A stretch of DNA of 64,000 nt from Noviluteimonas lactosilytica (GTDB lineage: Bacteria; Pseudomonadota; Gammaproteobacteria; Xanthomonadales; Xanthomonadaceae), in NCBI RefSeq assembly GCF_020866925.1, contig NZ_JAJGAK010000002.1, positions 491,894 to 555,893 of the forward strand, read 5' to 3'. Below are positions 56,487 through 64,000 of the stretch, piece after piece. The notes beneath the pieces were generated by a model. It saw nothing but the letters and a program-made list of their open reading frames with translations. It was not told the origin of the DNA and made no database searches. The translations under genes and the position numbers were made by a program. Position 1 is the stretch's first letter, and each line of letters opens with the position of its first letter.

Positions 56487-57299
56487 TTACCGCTGGCTGA
56501 GCGCCGCGACGCCGCGAACATCCAACGAACGAACGGCGTCTTCGATCACGTTCGCAACATCATCCGGACGCGACAGCATCGGCACGTGGCCCGACAACAG
56601 CGACACCGTGTTCGCCTGGATCTTGTTCGCCAGCGCGCGTTGCGCATCGGGATCGAACATGCGATCGGTCTCCGCGACGATGTACCAGCTCGGCTTCGAC
56701 ATCCACGCGGGCGTGCCCACGTGCTCGTCGTAGTTCGCGGCGCGGAGCGGCGCCTGCGACGCGGCGATCACCACCGCGTCCTTCGGCGGCACGTCCTGCA
56801 CGAAGTCGGTGAGGATCGTCTGTCGTGCCAACGTCACGTAACCGTCGGGCGTGGTCACCGGATTCGCGAGGCCGGGCGCTGCGGGGAAATCCTTGAAGTC
56901 ATCGCGCGACGACGCGCCGGCAGACGGTGCGAAGCCCGCGACATACACGAGCGCCTTCACCTTCGCGTTCGCGCCGGCCTCGGTGATCACCGTGCCGCCC
57001 CACGAATGCCCCACCAGCACGACCGGACCGGTCTGTGCGTCGATGACGCGACGGGTGGCATCGACGTCGTCCTGCAAAGAGGTCAGCGGATTGTCCACGA
57101 CGACGGTCTTGATGCCCTTGGCTTCGAGCACCGGAATCAACTTGTTCCAGGACGAAGCGTCGTCGAGGAACGCGCCGTGCACGAGGACGACCGTTGGCGA
57201 ATCGACCGGCGGTTCCGCCGGCGCCTTGTCGGCAGCGGCAACGGTCGAGCTTGCGGCGATCAGCGCAGCGCCAAGGAGGAAGCTGGAGAACCTGTTCAT
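56487..57299 (-). CDS. Secreted alpha/beta hydrolase
   Basis: 270 residues from the ATG at 57299. Signal peptide cleaved near STVAA-AD. VVLVHGAFLDDASSW, nucleophile elbow GHSWGGTV, His in SGHVPMLSRP. This EstC/hydroxynitrile-lyase-like group (annotated alpha/beta hydrolase_6) has varied ester substrates. It lies downstream of the two-sulfatase operon but 177 nt away. Confidence 0.88.
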   Translation of the reverse strand: MNRFSSFLLGAALIAASSTVAAADKAPAEPPVDSPTVVLVHGAFLDDASSWNKLIPVLEAKGIKTVVVDNPLTSLQDDVDATRRVIDAQTGPVVLVGHSWGGTVITEAGANAKVKALVYVAGFAPSAGASSRDDFKDFPAAPGLANPVTTPDGYVTLARQTILTDFVQDVPPKDAVVIAASQAPLRAANYDEHVGTPAWMSKPSWYIVAETDRMFDPDAQRALANKIQANTVSLLSGHVPMLSRPDDVANVIEDAVRSLDVRGVAALSQR

Positions 57300-57400
57300 G
57301 TGCGGCCTGCGAAGTGGCTTGCGACACATGGGATTTCGGGCGTGAGGACTGCCCGTCAAAGCGCTCCCGGTGCAACCAAGCGTTCCGCGAGCCGCAAGGC

Positions 57401-57422
57401 CCTCGCCGGATCTACCCGGCGA
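57401..57422. terminator. Hairpin downstream of the sulfatase operon
   Basis: CTCGCCGG-ATCTAC-CCGGCGAG, perfect 8-bp arms, 54 nt after the stop of the 57477..59813 gene on the minus strand. No T-run follows, so a rho-independent terminator is uncertain. The rest of the 57300-57476 gap shows nothing else. Confidence 0.4.
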
Positions 57423-57476
57423 GCGGCATTGTGGGCTTGTGAATCAACGACTTGTCGAGGTTGGCGACTTCCCGGT

Positions 57477-59813
57477 TCAATCGCGCGCGAACGCCGCCGC
57501 GGCCAGCTTCTCCAGGTCGAGGTACTGGGCCTTTTCGACAGTGACGCCGACGAATTTGATTTCGCCGCCCCGGAACTCGCCGGGGGATTCATAGTCCTCG
57601 CTGACCGCATCGCCGCTGTCGCGGCCGATGCACAGGCCATCGCCTGCAAGCGTGAACTTGCCGAGCTGCGTCTTCATCGGGCCCTGCGCAACGACCTGGT
57701 CGTCGACATACAGCGTCGCCTTGCCCAGCGACTCGCCGTGCTTGCCGGATTTCTCGCGCGTGAACTCGATGCCGAGCGTGTGCTTGCCGGGCTCGAGCGG
57801 TTGCTCCGCGACGAACTTCTGTTCGGGCTTGATCCCCAGGAAGTTCGACACGTAGTGCAGCTTCTTGTCCTTGATGAAGAGGCTGTGCCCGCCGAAGCGC
57901 GAGCCATGGGCGAAGATGACGCCTTCGCAGTCGGCGCCCTGGATGTCCACGTCGGCGAGGATCTTGTAGGAACGCCCGCGCGTGTTGACCGCGACGCCTT
58001 CCGGAACCGGAGACGTCCCCGGATAGTAGATGTAGCGCTCGCGCGGGGCCTCTTCCGAAGGTCGTTCGACGCCGAGCAGTTCGGCCGCGGTGCGATCGTC
58101 GAGCGGAAGCACCTTGTTGATCTCGGCTTCTTCGAACCATGCGTCGATGAGCGCCTTGAGTTTCTCGGGGTGCTGCTTTGCGAGGTTCTTCGATTCGGAG
58201 CGATCGACATCGGTGTGATAAAGCTCCCACTCGTCCTTGTCGAAGTGGCCCTTGCTCACCAGCGGCGCATGGAGGGCCGACGCCTTCCAGCCGTCTTCCC
58301 ACATGCCGCGCGTGCCGAGCATCGCGTAGTACTGGCGCTTCTTGCGCGTCGGCCCGTCGGGCCTGGCGTCGAAGGAATACTTCATCGACACGCCCGACAA
58401 GGGGTATTGCTCGACGCCGTTGTAGGTCTTCGGCATCTCCAGCCCGCACGACTCCAGGATCGTCGGCACGATGTCGGTGGCGTGGTGGTACTGATTGCGC
58501 ACTTCGCCTTTCGCCTTGATGCCCTTCGGCCAGTGCACGACCATCGGGCAGCAGGTGCCGCCGGCATATTCGGAGTAACGCTTGAACATCTGGTACGGCG
58601 TGGAGAATGCGACCGCCCAGCCGGTCGGATAGTGGTTGTAGGTTTCCACGCCGCCGAGCACGTCGATGTACTTCAGGTTCTCTTCCAGCTCGTCCGGGAA
58701 GTTGTTGAAGAACTTGTTCTCGTTGACCGACCCGCTCGGGCTGCCTTCGCCGGATGCACCGTTGTCCGCGCAATAGAACACGAGTGTGTTGTCGAGTTGA
58801 CCGCTCTCCTCGAGATAATCGATCAGCCGGCCGACCTGCACGTCGGTGTATTCCGAGAAGCCGGCATAGACTTCGGCCATGCGCGAGAACAAGCGCTTCT
58901 CGTCGGCGTTGAGCGAAGCCCACGGGCGCACTGCATCGCCGGCGTTGGCGATATCGTCGGGCAGTGGGTTGATCGGCGTGAGCGTCGTGTCCTTCGGCAA
59001 CATGCCGCGTTCGACCATGCGCGGCACGACCCATTCGCGATAGGCCTCGTAGCCGTCGTCGAACTGACCCTTGTACTTGTCGACGAACTCTTTCGGCGCG
59101 TGGTGGGGTGCGTGGTTCGCGCCGGGGCACAACCACATGAACCACGGCTTCGATGGGTTGCTCGCCTTCTGGTCGCGGATCATCTGCAACGCCTGGTCGA
59201 CGAGGTCTTTCGACAGGTGATAGCCGTCTTCCGGTCCGTAGGGCTGGTCGATGAACTTGTTGTCCTCGACGAGATCGGGATACCACTGGTTGGTTTCGCC
59301 GCCGAGGAATCCGTAGTAACGGTCGAAGCCCTTGCGCAACGGCCATTCGGATCGACTCGCGCCCGACGCGATGTCCTGCTCGGGCACGTTGTGGTCCTTC
59401 CCGAGCCAGTAGGTACTCCAACCGGCATCCTGCAAAACCTGTCCGATCGTCGCGCACTCGGCCGGCGTGCGACCGCTCCATCCCGGGAACCCCTGCGCGG
59501 CTTCGGTAATGCACGAGCAACCGTTGAGATGGTGGTTGCGGCCGGTGAGGAAACACGACCGCGTCGGCGAGCACAGCGCAGTCGTATGCCACTGCGTGTA
59601 GGTGAGACCGTTGTCGGCGAGTTTCTGCAACGTGGGCATGCGGATGCGGCCGCCGTAGGGTTCCCATGCCGCCTGGCCAGTATCGTCGTACAGCACGATC
59701 AGGATGTTGGGCGCGCCCTTCGGTGCTTGCGGCAGCGTGAAAGGCCCCCAGTCGGGCTTCGAATCCCGGACGTCGAGCTTGATGACGCCGTTGAAAGGTT
59801 TTTGCGCTGCCAT
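57477..59813 (-). CDS. Arylsulfatase (classical CSPTR motif), large type
   Basis: 778 residues. Metal site LYDDTG at about 41-46, formylglycine motif C81-S-P-T-R85, GKDHNVPE, YCADNGASGEGS. A C-terminal ~150-residue beta-sandwich-like part (GRSYKILADVDIQGADCEGVIF...LYVDDQVV) matches the long arylsulfatases. No signal peptide, so cytoplasmic like Pseudomonas AtsA. GAGGAG precedes the ATG. Second gene of the sulfatase operon, 24 nt after the first. Confidence 0.92.
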   Translation of the reverse strand: MAAQKPFNGVIKLDVRDSKPDWGPFTLPQAPKGAPNILIVLYDDTGQAAWEPYGGRIRMPTLQKLADNGLTYTQWHTTALCSPTRSCFLTGRNHHLNGCSCITEAAQGFPGWSGRTPAECATIGQVLQDAGWSTYWLGKDHNVPEQDIASGASRSEWPLRKGFDRYYGFLGGETNQWYPDLVEDNKFIDQPYGPEDGYHLSKDLVDQALQMIRDQKASNPSKPWFMWLCPGANHAPHHAPKEFVDKYKGQFDDGYEAYREWVVPRMVERGMLPKDTTLTPINPLPDDIANAGDAVRPWASLNADEKRLFSRMAEVYAGFSEYTDVQVGRLIDYLEESGQLDNTLVFYCADNGASGEGSPSGSVNENKFFNNFPDELEENLKYIDVLGGVETYNHYPTGWAVAFSTPYQMFKRYSEYAGGTCCPMVVHWPKGIKAKGEVRNQYHHATDIVPTILESCGLEMPKTYNGVEQYPLSGVSMKYSFDARPDGPTRKKRQYYAMLGTRGMWEDGWKASALHAPLVSKGHFDKDEWELYHTDVDRSESKNLAKQHPEKLKALIDAWFEEAEINKVLPLDDRTAAELLGVERPSEEAPRERYIYYPGTSPVPEGVAVNTRGRSYKILADVDIQGADCEGVIFAHGSRFGGHSLFIKDKKLHYVSNFLGIKPEQKFVAEQPLEPGKHTLGIEFTREKSGKHGESLGKATLYVDDQVVAQGPMKTQLGKFTLAGDGLCIGRDSGDAVSEDYESPGEFRGGEIKFVGVTVEKAQYLDLEKLAAAAFARD

Positions 59814-59837
59814 GAGCGTGCTCCTCGGTTGCGTGCG

Positions 59838-62216
59838 TCAATCCATCCGTGCGCTGAGTTGCAGTCGTTCCATGCCGGTCGGCGGAACATGCGGACCGAA
59901 AGCGAAGGTCACCGAATCGATCGTCCCCGTGAACGGGAACAGCCCCTTGTCCTCGTAATCCGCGCAGACCGGCGACACGCAATCCATGCCGAGGTCCATC
60001 GTCTCGGTGCCGCATCGTTGTGGCACCTGCTCGTCGATGTGCACGCTCGCCACGCGCGCGCCGTCCACGGACATGCTGACGTCGGCGGGTGCGCCGGGCG
60101 TCGCCGACGCAGGTTCGAACACGATCTCGATCGTGTGCTTGCCCGGCGACAAGCGTTCGGGTGCGATCGCGTCATAGCGCCGGATCCCGAAGAAGTTGTA
60201 GTGGAAGCGCGGCTTCCCCTCCCACAGGAACAGCGAAAATCCCGCCGCGTCGCCGCCGAGCGCGAAGACCACGCCCTCCGCGCCCTGCTTCGGCACTTCG
60301 ATGGGCGCCGTCATCGTGAACGGCACGCCGACAAGCTTCGGTCCGCTGCCTTCGGGGAGGCGCGTCATGCCTGGATAAAAGGTCACGACATCGCGCCCGG
60401 CAAAGAAGCTGGGACGAAGCGTGGTGTCGAGTCGTTCCGCGAATCGGTCGTCAAGCGGCAAGACGTTGTATTTCGCAGCCTCGGCCATGAACTGGTCCTG
60501 CAACTCGCGCACCTTCTCCGGATGCGCGTGTGCGACGTCGTTGCCCTGGCTGAAATCCTCGGCGATGTTGTAGAGCTCCCAGACGTCTTCGTCGAAACCC
60601 GCGGAACCGGACGTCTCCCAGGGCAAGCGTCCGTGCCGGCAACAAGCCATCCATCCGTTGCTGTACATCGCGCGATTGCCGAACATCTCGAAGTACTGCT
60701 GCGTCCGTGCGCTTGGCACGGCCGAGGCGCCGTCGGCGAAGGTGTAGGCGAAGCTCACGCCCTCGATCGGTCGCTGGATGTAGCCGTTGACGACCTTGGG
60801 TTCGGCGATGCCGACCACTTCCATCAACGTGGGCATCAGGTCGATGCAGTGATGGAACTGTGGGCGAACCTGGCCGTGGTCGGTGATCACTTTCGGCCAG
60901 GAGACGATCATCGCGTTGCGCGTGCCGCCGAAATGCGAGGCGACCTGCTTGGTCCACTGGAACGGCGTGTCGCCCGCCCAGGCCCAACCCACTGCGTAAT
61001 GCGGCGAGGTGCCGGGCAAACCCCACCGATCCATGAAACCGATCGATTCCTCCATCGACGGCTGGCGACCGTTGAGGCTCATGATCTCGTTCGGCGTACC
61101 GACCAGCGACCCTTCCCCGCTCGATCCGTTGTCGCCGATGACATAGATGATCAGCGTGTTGTCGAGCTCTCCCATGCCTTCGATGGCGTCGACGATGCGG
61201 CCGGTTTCGAAGTCGGCATGCTCGAGGAAGTCGGCGTAGTTCTCCGCCTGCCGCGCGAAGAGCTTGCGATGTGCTTCGGGCTGGCTGTCCCAGGAAGGAA
61301 TCTGCTCGGGGCGCGGCGTGAGCTTCGTGCCTGGCGGGATGACGCCGCGCTTGAGCTGTTCGGCGTGGACTTGCTCGCGATAGCGGTCCCACCCCATGTC
61401 GAAGCGACCCGCGTTGCGGCCGCGCCAATCCAGCGGCGGCTGGTGCGGGGCGTGCGCCGCGCCCGTGGAGAAGTACGCCATGAACGGCCGCGCGGGCGCG
61501 ATCGACTTCTGCGTGCGAATCCATCCGATGCATTGGTCCGCGAGGTCGCGCGTGAGCTGGTATCCCTGCTCCGGGCGCATCGGCGGTTCGATCGGATCCG
61601 TGTTGCGAATCAGCGAGGGATAGAACTGATCAGTCTCGCCACTGATGAAGCCATAGAAGTAGTCGAAGCCCTGGTTCGTCGGCCAGTTTTCGAACGGGCC
61701 TGCCGCGCTGGTCTGGTTGTCGGGGACGTTGTGGTTCTTGCCGAACCACGCACAGGTGTAGCCACTCTGCTTGAGCAGTTCTGCGAAGGTGGCGCAACTC
61801 TTGGGGATGATGCCGCAATAGCCGGGATAGCCCGTCGCCATTTCCTGGATGACGCCGGCGGCCACCGAATGATGATTGCGGCCGGTGAGCATCGCCGCGC
61901 GCGTGGGTGAACACAGCGCCGTGGTGTGGAACTGGTTGTAGAACAGCCCACGTCCGGCAAGCCGCTCGGCCACGGGCATGCGGACCAGGCCTCCGCAGAC
62001 GCTCGACCATCCGAAGCCGACGTCATCCAGCAGGACGAAGAGGATGTTCGGTGCGTCTTCCGGCGCTTCGCGTGGCCTTGGGAAGTCAGGCTTCGACTCG
62101 GTGGCGTACATCCCGATCCTTGCATCGGGAAACGCCCATTCCGGTTCGGGCAGGTGGTTGCGTTCGAGGTGGCGCGGGAAATCCGGCTCGTTGCCACCAC
62201 CGTTGTGCTTGCCCAT
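59838..62216 (-). CDS. Arylsulfatase (classical CSPTR motif), large type
   Basis: 792 residues from the ATG at 62216 (MGKHNGGGNEPDFPR), chosen because related enzymes begin this way; ATGs at 62225 and 62255 are possible. LLDDVGFGW at 62-70, formylglycine motif C102-S-P-T-R106, GKNHNVPDNQ, YVIGDNGSSGEGS, and the same C-terminal extension as the next gene. Strongly related to it, so the operon holds a duplicated, diverged pair. No maturation enzyme adjacent. Confidence 0.9.
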   Translation of the reverse strand: MGKHNGGGNEPDFPRHLERNHLPEPEWAFPDARIGMYATESKPDFPRPREAPEDAPNILFVLLDDVGFGWSSVCGGLVRMPVAERLAGRGLFYNQFHTTALCSPTRAAMLTGRNHHSVAAGVIQEMATGYPGYCGIIPKSCATFAELLKQSGYTCAWFGKNHNVPDNQTSAAGPFENWPTNQGFDYFYGFISGETDQFYPSLIRNTDPIEPPMRPEQGYQLTRDLADQCIGWIRTQKSIAPARPFMAYFSTGAAHAPHQPPLDWRGRNAGRFDMGWDRYREQVHAEQLKRGVIPPGTKLTPRPEQIPSWDSQPEAHRKLFARQAENYADFLEHADFETGRIVDAIEGMGELDNTLIIYVIGDNGSSGEGSLVGTPNEIMSLNGRQPSMEESIGFMDRWGLPGTSPHYAVGWAWAGDTPFQWTKQVASHFGGTRNAMIVSWPKVITDHGQVRPQFHHCIDLMPTLMEVVGIAEPKVVNGYIQRPIEGVSFAYTFADGASAVPSARTQQYFEMFGNRAMYSNGWMACCRHGRLPWETSGSAGFDEDVWELYNIAEDFSQGNDVAHAHPEKVRELQDQFMAEAAKYNVLPLDDRFAERLDTTLRPSFFAGRDVVTFYPGMTRLPEGSGPKLVGVPFTMTAPIEVPKQGAEGVVFALGGDAAGFSLFLWEGKPRFHYNFFGIRRYDAIAPERLSPGKHTIEIVFEPASATPGAPADVSMSVDGARVASVHIDEQVPQRCGTETMDLGMDCVSPVCADYEDKGLFPFTGTIDSVTFAFGPHVPPTGMERLQLSARMD

Positions 62217-62371
62217 GGCCGTCATCCATTTGGGGTACGCACCAGAGTCGACCATTCCACGGCGAGTGGCATCGGTGGTTTCCACAGGACCGACCAGTAG
62301 AACTACGCAAGCGAGCGATCGGAGCGACCTGCGAGCATGCAGCGACAGTTCGTTGACCCAGGATCCGTTGC

Positions 62372-63205
62372 ATGAACGCACCGGGCTTTGCCGGCTGGCT
62401 CGAAGCGACGCCGCTGTGGTTGATCGCCGTGTCGTTGATCGTCGCGATGTCGCTGGCTCGCGCGGTGGGGATCGGCCTGCGCCGATGGCACAAGTCGAGG
62501 GTAACGTCTTCCGTCGAAGCGAAACCGGATGGCGAGGAAGGGTTCATGCTCTCCTCCGTCGTCGGCTTGCTCGCGTTGCTGGTGGGCTTCACCTTTGCGC
62601 TCGCGGTCGACCGTTTCGAAACGCGTCGCGCGCTCGTGCTCGAGGAGGCCAACGCGATCGGCACTGCCTACCTGCGGACGCAACTCCTCGATGAACCCCA
62701 TCGCTCGCACATCAGCGGGCTCCTGGTGGCGTACACCGACAACCGCCTGGAACTGGCCCGTCGCCCCAACGCCGAGGCGCGCCCGCTGATGGCGCGCAAC
62801 GACCGCATGACGACCGACCTCTGGATCGCGACCATCGCGGCGTGGCCGTCGATTCGCGGAATGGATTTCTCGTCGTCGTACATCGATTCGATGAACGCGG
62901 TCATCGACCTGGGCGAAGCGCGCAAGATCTCCCGCCTCGCCAAGGTGCCCTACGAGGTCTACCTGGTGTTGTTCATCTACCTCGTCGCCGCATCCGGCCT
63001 GGTCGGGTTCGCTCGCGAAAGCCGCCGCGAACGATGGTCGACGACCTTCCTGTTCCTGCTGTTCACGCTCGCGCTCGTGTTGATCATCGACATCGACAGG
63101 CCCATCGATGGCGGAATCAACGAGTCGCAGAAGCCGATGGAAGACCTGCAGGCGTCGCTTCGGGCAACCCCACCTTCCGTGTTCCGGCCCGCTGCCACCC
63201 CCTGA
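62372..63205 (+). CDS. DUF4239 (bestrophin-like domain) membrane protein
   Basis: 277 residues with four membrane segments: about 15-32, 60-78, 191-210 and 221-240. The central soluble region contains ETRRALVLEEANAIGTAYLRTQLL, the DUF4239 hallmark. Function unknown. Divergent from the sulfatase operon with a 155-bp gap; a terminator follows. Confidence 0.85.
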   Translation: MNAPGFAGWLEATPLWLIAVSLIVAMSLARAVGIGLRRWHKSRVTSSVEAKPDGEEGFMLSSVVGLLALLVGFTFALAVDRFETRRALVLEEANAIGTAYLRTQLLDEPHRSHISGLLVAYTDNRLELARRPNAEARPLMARNDRMTTDLWIATIAAWPSIRGMDFSSSYIDSMNAVIDLGEARKISRLAKVPYEVYLVLFIYLVAASGLVGFARESRRERWSTTFLFLLFTLALVLIIDIDRPIDGGINESQKPMEDLQASLRATPPSVFRPAATP

Positions 63206-63212
63206 ACGACAA

Positions 63213-63234
63213 AACCCCCGATTGCTCGGGGGTT
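63213..63234. terminator. Rho-independent terminator
   Basis: AACCCCCGA-TTGC-TCGGGGGTT, 9-bp stem, 8 nt after the DUF4239 stop. On the minus strand it is followed by TTTTG, and there it lies just after the tRNA-like 3' end, the usual layout of a tRNA gene and its terminator. Confidence 0.85.
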
Positions 63235-63246
63235 CTGCGCGAAATC

Positions 63247-63269
63247 TGGTGCCAGGAGAGGACTCGAAC
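63247..63269 (-). other. tRNA 3'-end remnant, probable attachment site of an integrated element
   Basis: On the minus strand it reads GTTCGAGTCCTCTCC then TGGCACCA: a T-loop, T-stem and acceptor end with CCA, close to a tRNA-Leu 3' end but one base short. The 5' side cannot pair and no tRNA body is present, so only the 3' end remains next to the native terminator. This is the signature of insertion into a tRNA gene; the intact copy would be at the other end of the element. Confidence 0.6.
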
Positions 63270-63466
63270 AGAACTAGTTTCAGCCCAGAAAACTCCTGCC
63301 AACTGTGGCGCCTTAATTCTTGTGCCCCCGTTTATGCCCCCGCTTGAATAGGAATCGATCTTCTTGCTGGCTCCTCAAGAGCCAAGACGGGAGCGGGGCT
63401 AATGCTAGCGGAGAGGATCAGTTTTCTGATTCAACTTGGCGACTCCGTAGCTCCGCGGCCGCCAGG
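63270..63466. other. Non-coding edge of the integrated element
   Basis: No gene is supported. The stretch is visibly less GC-rich than the rest of the window. It contains TGCCCCCG twice in close succession (about 63316-63337) and a small TGGCTC/GAGCCA hairpin at 63367-63383. Confidence 0.4.
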
Positions 63467-63490
63467 GTCCGCTCTCGGCCAGAAGCGGAC
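63467..63490. repeat. Imperfect-family palindrome, copy 1
   Basis: GTCCGCT (63467-63473) and AGCGGAC (63484-63490) are exact reverse complements around CTCGGCCAGA. It matches copy 2 at 63666-63697 in 17 of 26 aligned positions including the central GGCC. Confidence 0.6.
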
Positions 63491-63498
63491 GTGTTACC

Positions 63499-63654
63499 GT
63501 CATCGGCGGGATCGCGCTTCCGAACGATGCCAGCATCGCGCTGCACGAGCGCATGGGCTTCGAGAAGGTGGCGCATTTCAAGCGTGTTGGGTTCAAACAA
63601 GACCGATGGATCGACGTGGGCTACTGGCAGTTGTTGCTCGACGCCATGCGGTAG
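63499..63654 (+). pseudogene. C-terminal fragment of a GNAT (phosphinothricin-type) acetyltransferase
   Basis: The frame from 63499 to the TAG at 63652-63654 reads VIGGIALPNDASIALHERMG and continues with WIDVGYWQLLLD near the end, which is the conserved C-terminus of the phosphinothricin/methionine-sulfoximine acetyltransferase group. About 51 residues remain; the catalytic acetyl-CoA motif is missing, so it cannot be functional. Confidence 0.75.
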
Positions 63655-63665
63655 AGCTGATGTGT

Positions 63666-63697
63666 GAATGTCCGTTTCTGGCCGGTGGCGGCCATTC
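63666..63697. repeat. Imperfect-family palindrome, copy 2
   Basis: GAATGTCCG (63666-63674) pairs with CGGCCATTC (63689-63697) with one mismatch around a GGCC-containing loop. It lies 11 nt after the GNAT fragment stop and 13 nt before the integrase stop. Confidence 0.6.
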
Positions 63698-63710
63698 GCG
63701 CACTGCTTGA

Positions 63711-64000
63711 TCAAACCTCAGTCTGTTCGGCCATGCTCAGGGCGTCATCCACTTCAACGCCCAAGTAGCGGACAGTGCTTTCGATCTTGGAATGGCCAAG
63801 CAATAGTTGAACGGCGCGCAAGTTCTTGGTGCGTTGATAGATCAGGGACGCCTTCGTGCGCCGCATCGAATGGGTGCCGTAGCTCGGCTCACCCAGCCCG
63901 ACGCTTCGCACCCACCCTTTCACGATGCGTGCGTACTGCCGCGTCGAAAGGTGCGCGTCGGCGCGTTGCCGACTGGGAAACAAGTACGCATCCGGCGGAA
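63711..64000 (-). CDS. Tyrosine recombinase/integrase, C-terminal part (runs off the window)
   Basis: About 96 residues of the catalytic domain are visible. HSMRRTKASLIYQRT supplies the HxxR box, LLGHSKIESTVRYLG the second His and the nucleophile Tyr. The frame continues to the window edge through AYLFPSR, so the N-terminus is outside. With the tRNA-end remnant 440 nt away it fits the integrase of an element extending to the right. Whether it is intact cannot be judged here. Confidence 0.88.
   Translation of the reverse strand, partial: PPDAYLFPSRQRADAHLSTRQYARIVKGWVRSVGLGEPSYGTHSMRRTKASLIYQRTKNLRAVQLLLGHSKIESTVRYLGVEVDDALSMAEQTEV

Noticed and set aside
57409..57440. Resemblance of this stretch to the AhpD promoter region (CTACCCGGCGAGCGG)
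   Set aside because: No plus-strand gene follows, and the match is explained by the local palindrome at 57401-57422.
56391..61910. A very long plus-strand open frame (about 1839 codons) opposite the two arylsulfatases
   Set aside because: It is the antisense shadow of two genes with clear sulfatase motifs; its translation is Arg/His/Val-rich with no domain, a usual effect of high GC.
62294..62309. CCAGTAG/CTACGCA elements upstream of the sulfatase operon as a third copy of the sulfatase element
   Set aside because: Spacing differs and the second half is truncated, so it cannot be aligned without gaps.
63247..63330. An intact tRNA gene
   Set aside because: Only the T-loop and acceptor 3' end are present; the T-stem 5' side does not pair and no anticodon arm exists.

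Overview
The window is GC-rich, densely packed chromosomal DNA from what looks like a soil or water gammaproteobacterium of the Lysobacter/Xanthomonadaceae type. That placement is inferred from base composition, gene families and the many ATGA/TGATG gene overlaps; no rRNA or intact tRNA is present to fix it. Almost every gene is an accessory metabolism, efflux, redox or regulation gene.

Layout. 0-3.5 kb: the 3' part of a propeller-sensor histidine kinase, then a pirin and a DoxX protein. 3.5-12.7 kb: a ten-gene minus-strand operon (cysteine hydrolase, three alpha/beta hydrolases, HD protein, second cysteine hydrolase, amidohydrolase, MFS exporter, two tiny XapX membrane proteins), headed by a NarL-type response regulator at 12.8-13.4 kb. 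13.6-15 kb: a coupled redox operon (AraC regulator, peroxiredoxin, DsbA-like thioredoxin). 15-15.9 kb: a winged-helix regulator coupled to two small DUF5985-like membrane proteins. 16.2-19.5 kb: two convergent sulfatases with a variant active-site motif, sharing a terminator and an upstream element. 19.6-27.4 kb: alcohol dehydrogenase, QueC-like PP-loop enzyme, EF-hand protein, universal stress protein with an FNR/Anr box, small cupin and monooxygenase-like genes, intradiol dioxygenase, and an alkylation-repair operon (AdaA-AlkA fusion, Ogt, VOC protein). 27.4-31.5 kb: a periplasmic nitrate reductase operon in which NapD and NapA are one continuous reading frame.

31.5-40 kb is the most unusual part. 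It holds an isolated cytochrome b, a bestrophin, an OsmC-SDR pair, and a LysR gene coupled to a tiny protein that is only a sigma-factor region 4. Facing it is a carboxymuconolactone decarboxylase-like gene, a cupin and an ECF41 sigma factor. Both the ECF41 gene and the region-4-only gene carry an ECF41-type promoter (TGTCACA, 16-nt spacer, CGTC/CGAC) ending 8-9 nt before their ATG. This suggests two leaderless transcripts of one autoregulated circuit. Three nearby genes share a second promoter pattern, CTAC-N19-CTA(G/C).

40-63 kb: arginine deiminase with an amino-acid antiporter, a TPR/beta-barrel outer-membrane protein, two EmrAB-type efflux systems around a TetR gene, a phospholipase D, a lipase-like hydrolase, a tautomerase, and an operon of two large classical sulfatases. 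From about 63.25 kb to the window end, a tRNA 3'-end remnant, a GNAT gene fragment between two similar palindromes, and a tyrosine integrase mark the edge of an integrated element that continues outside the window.
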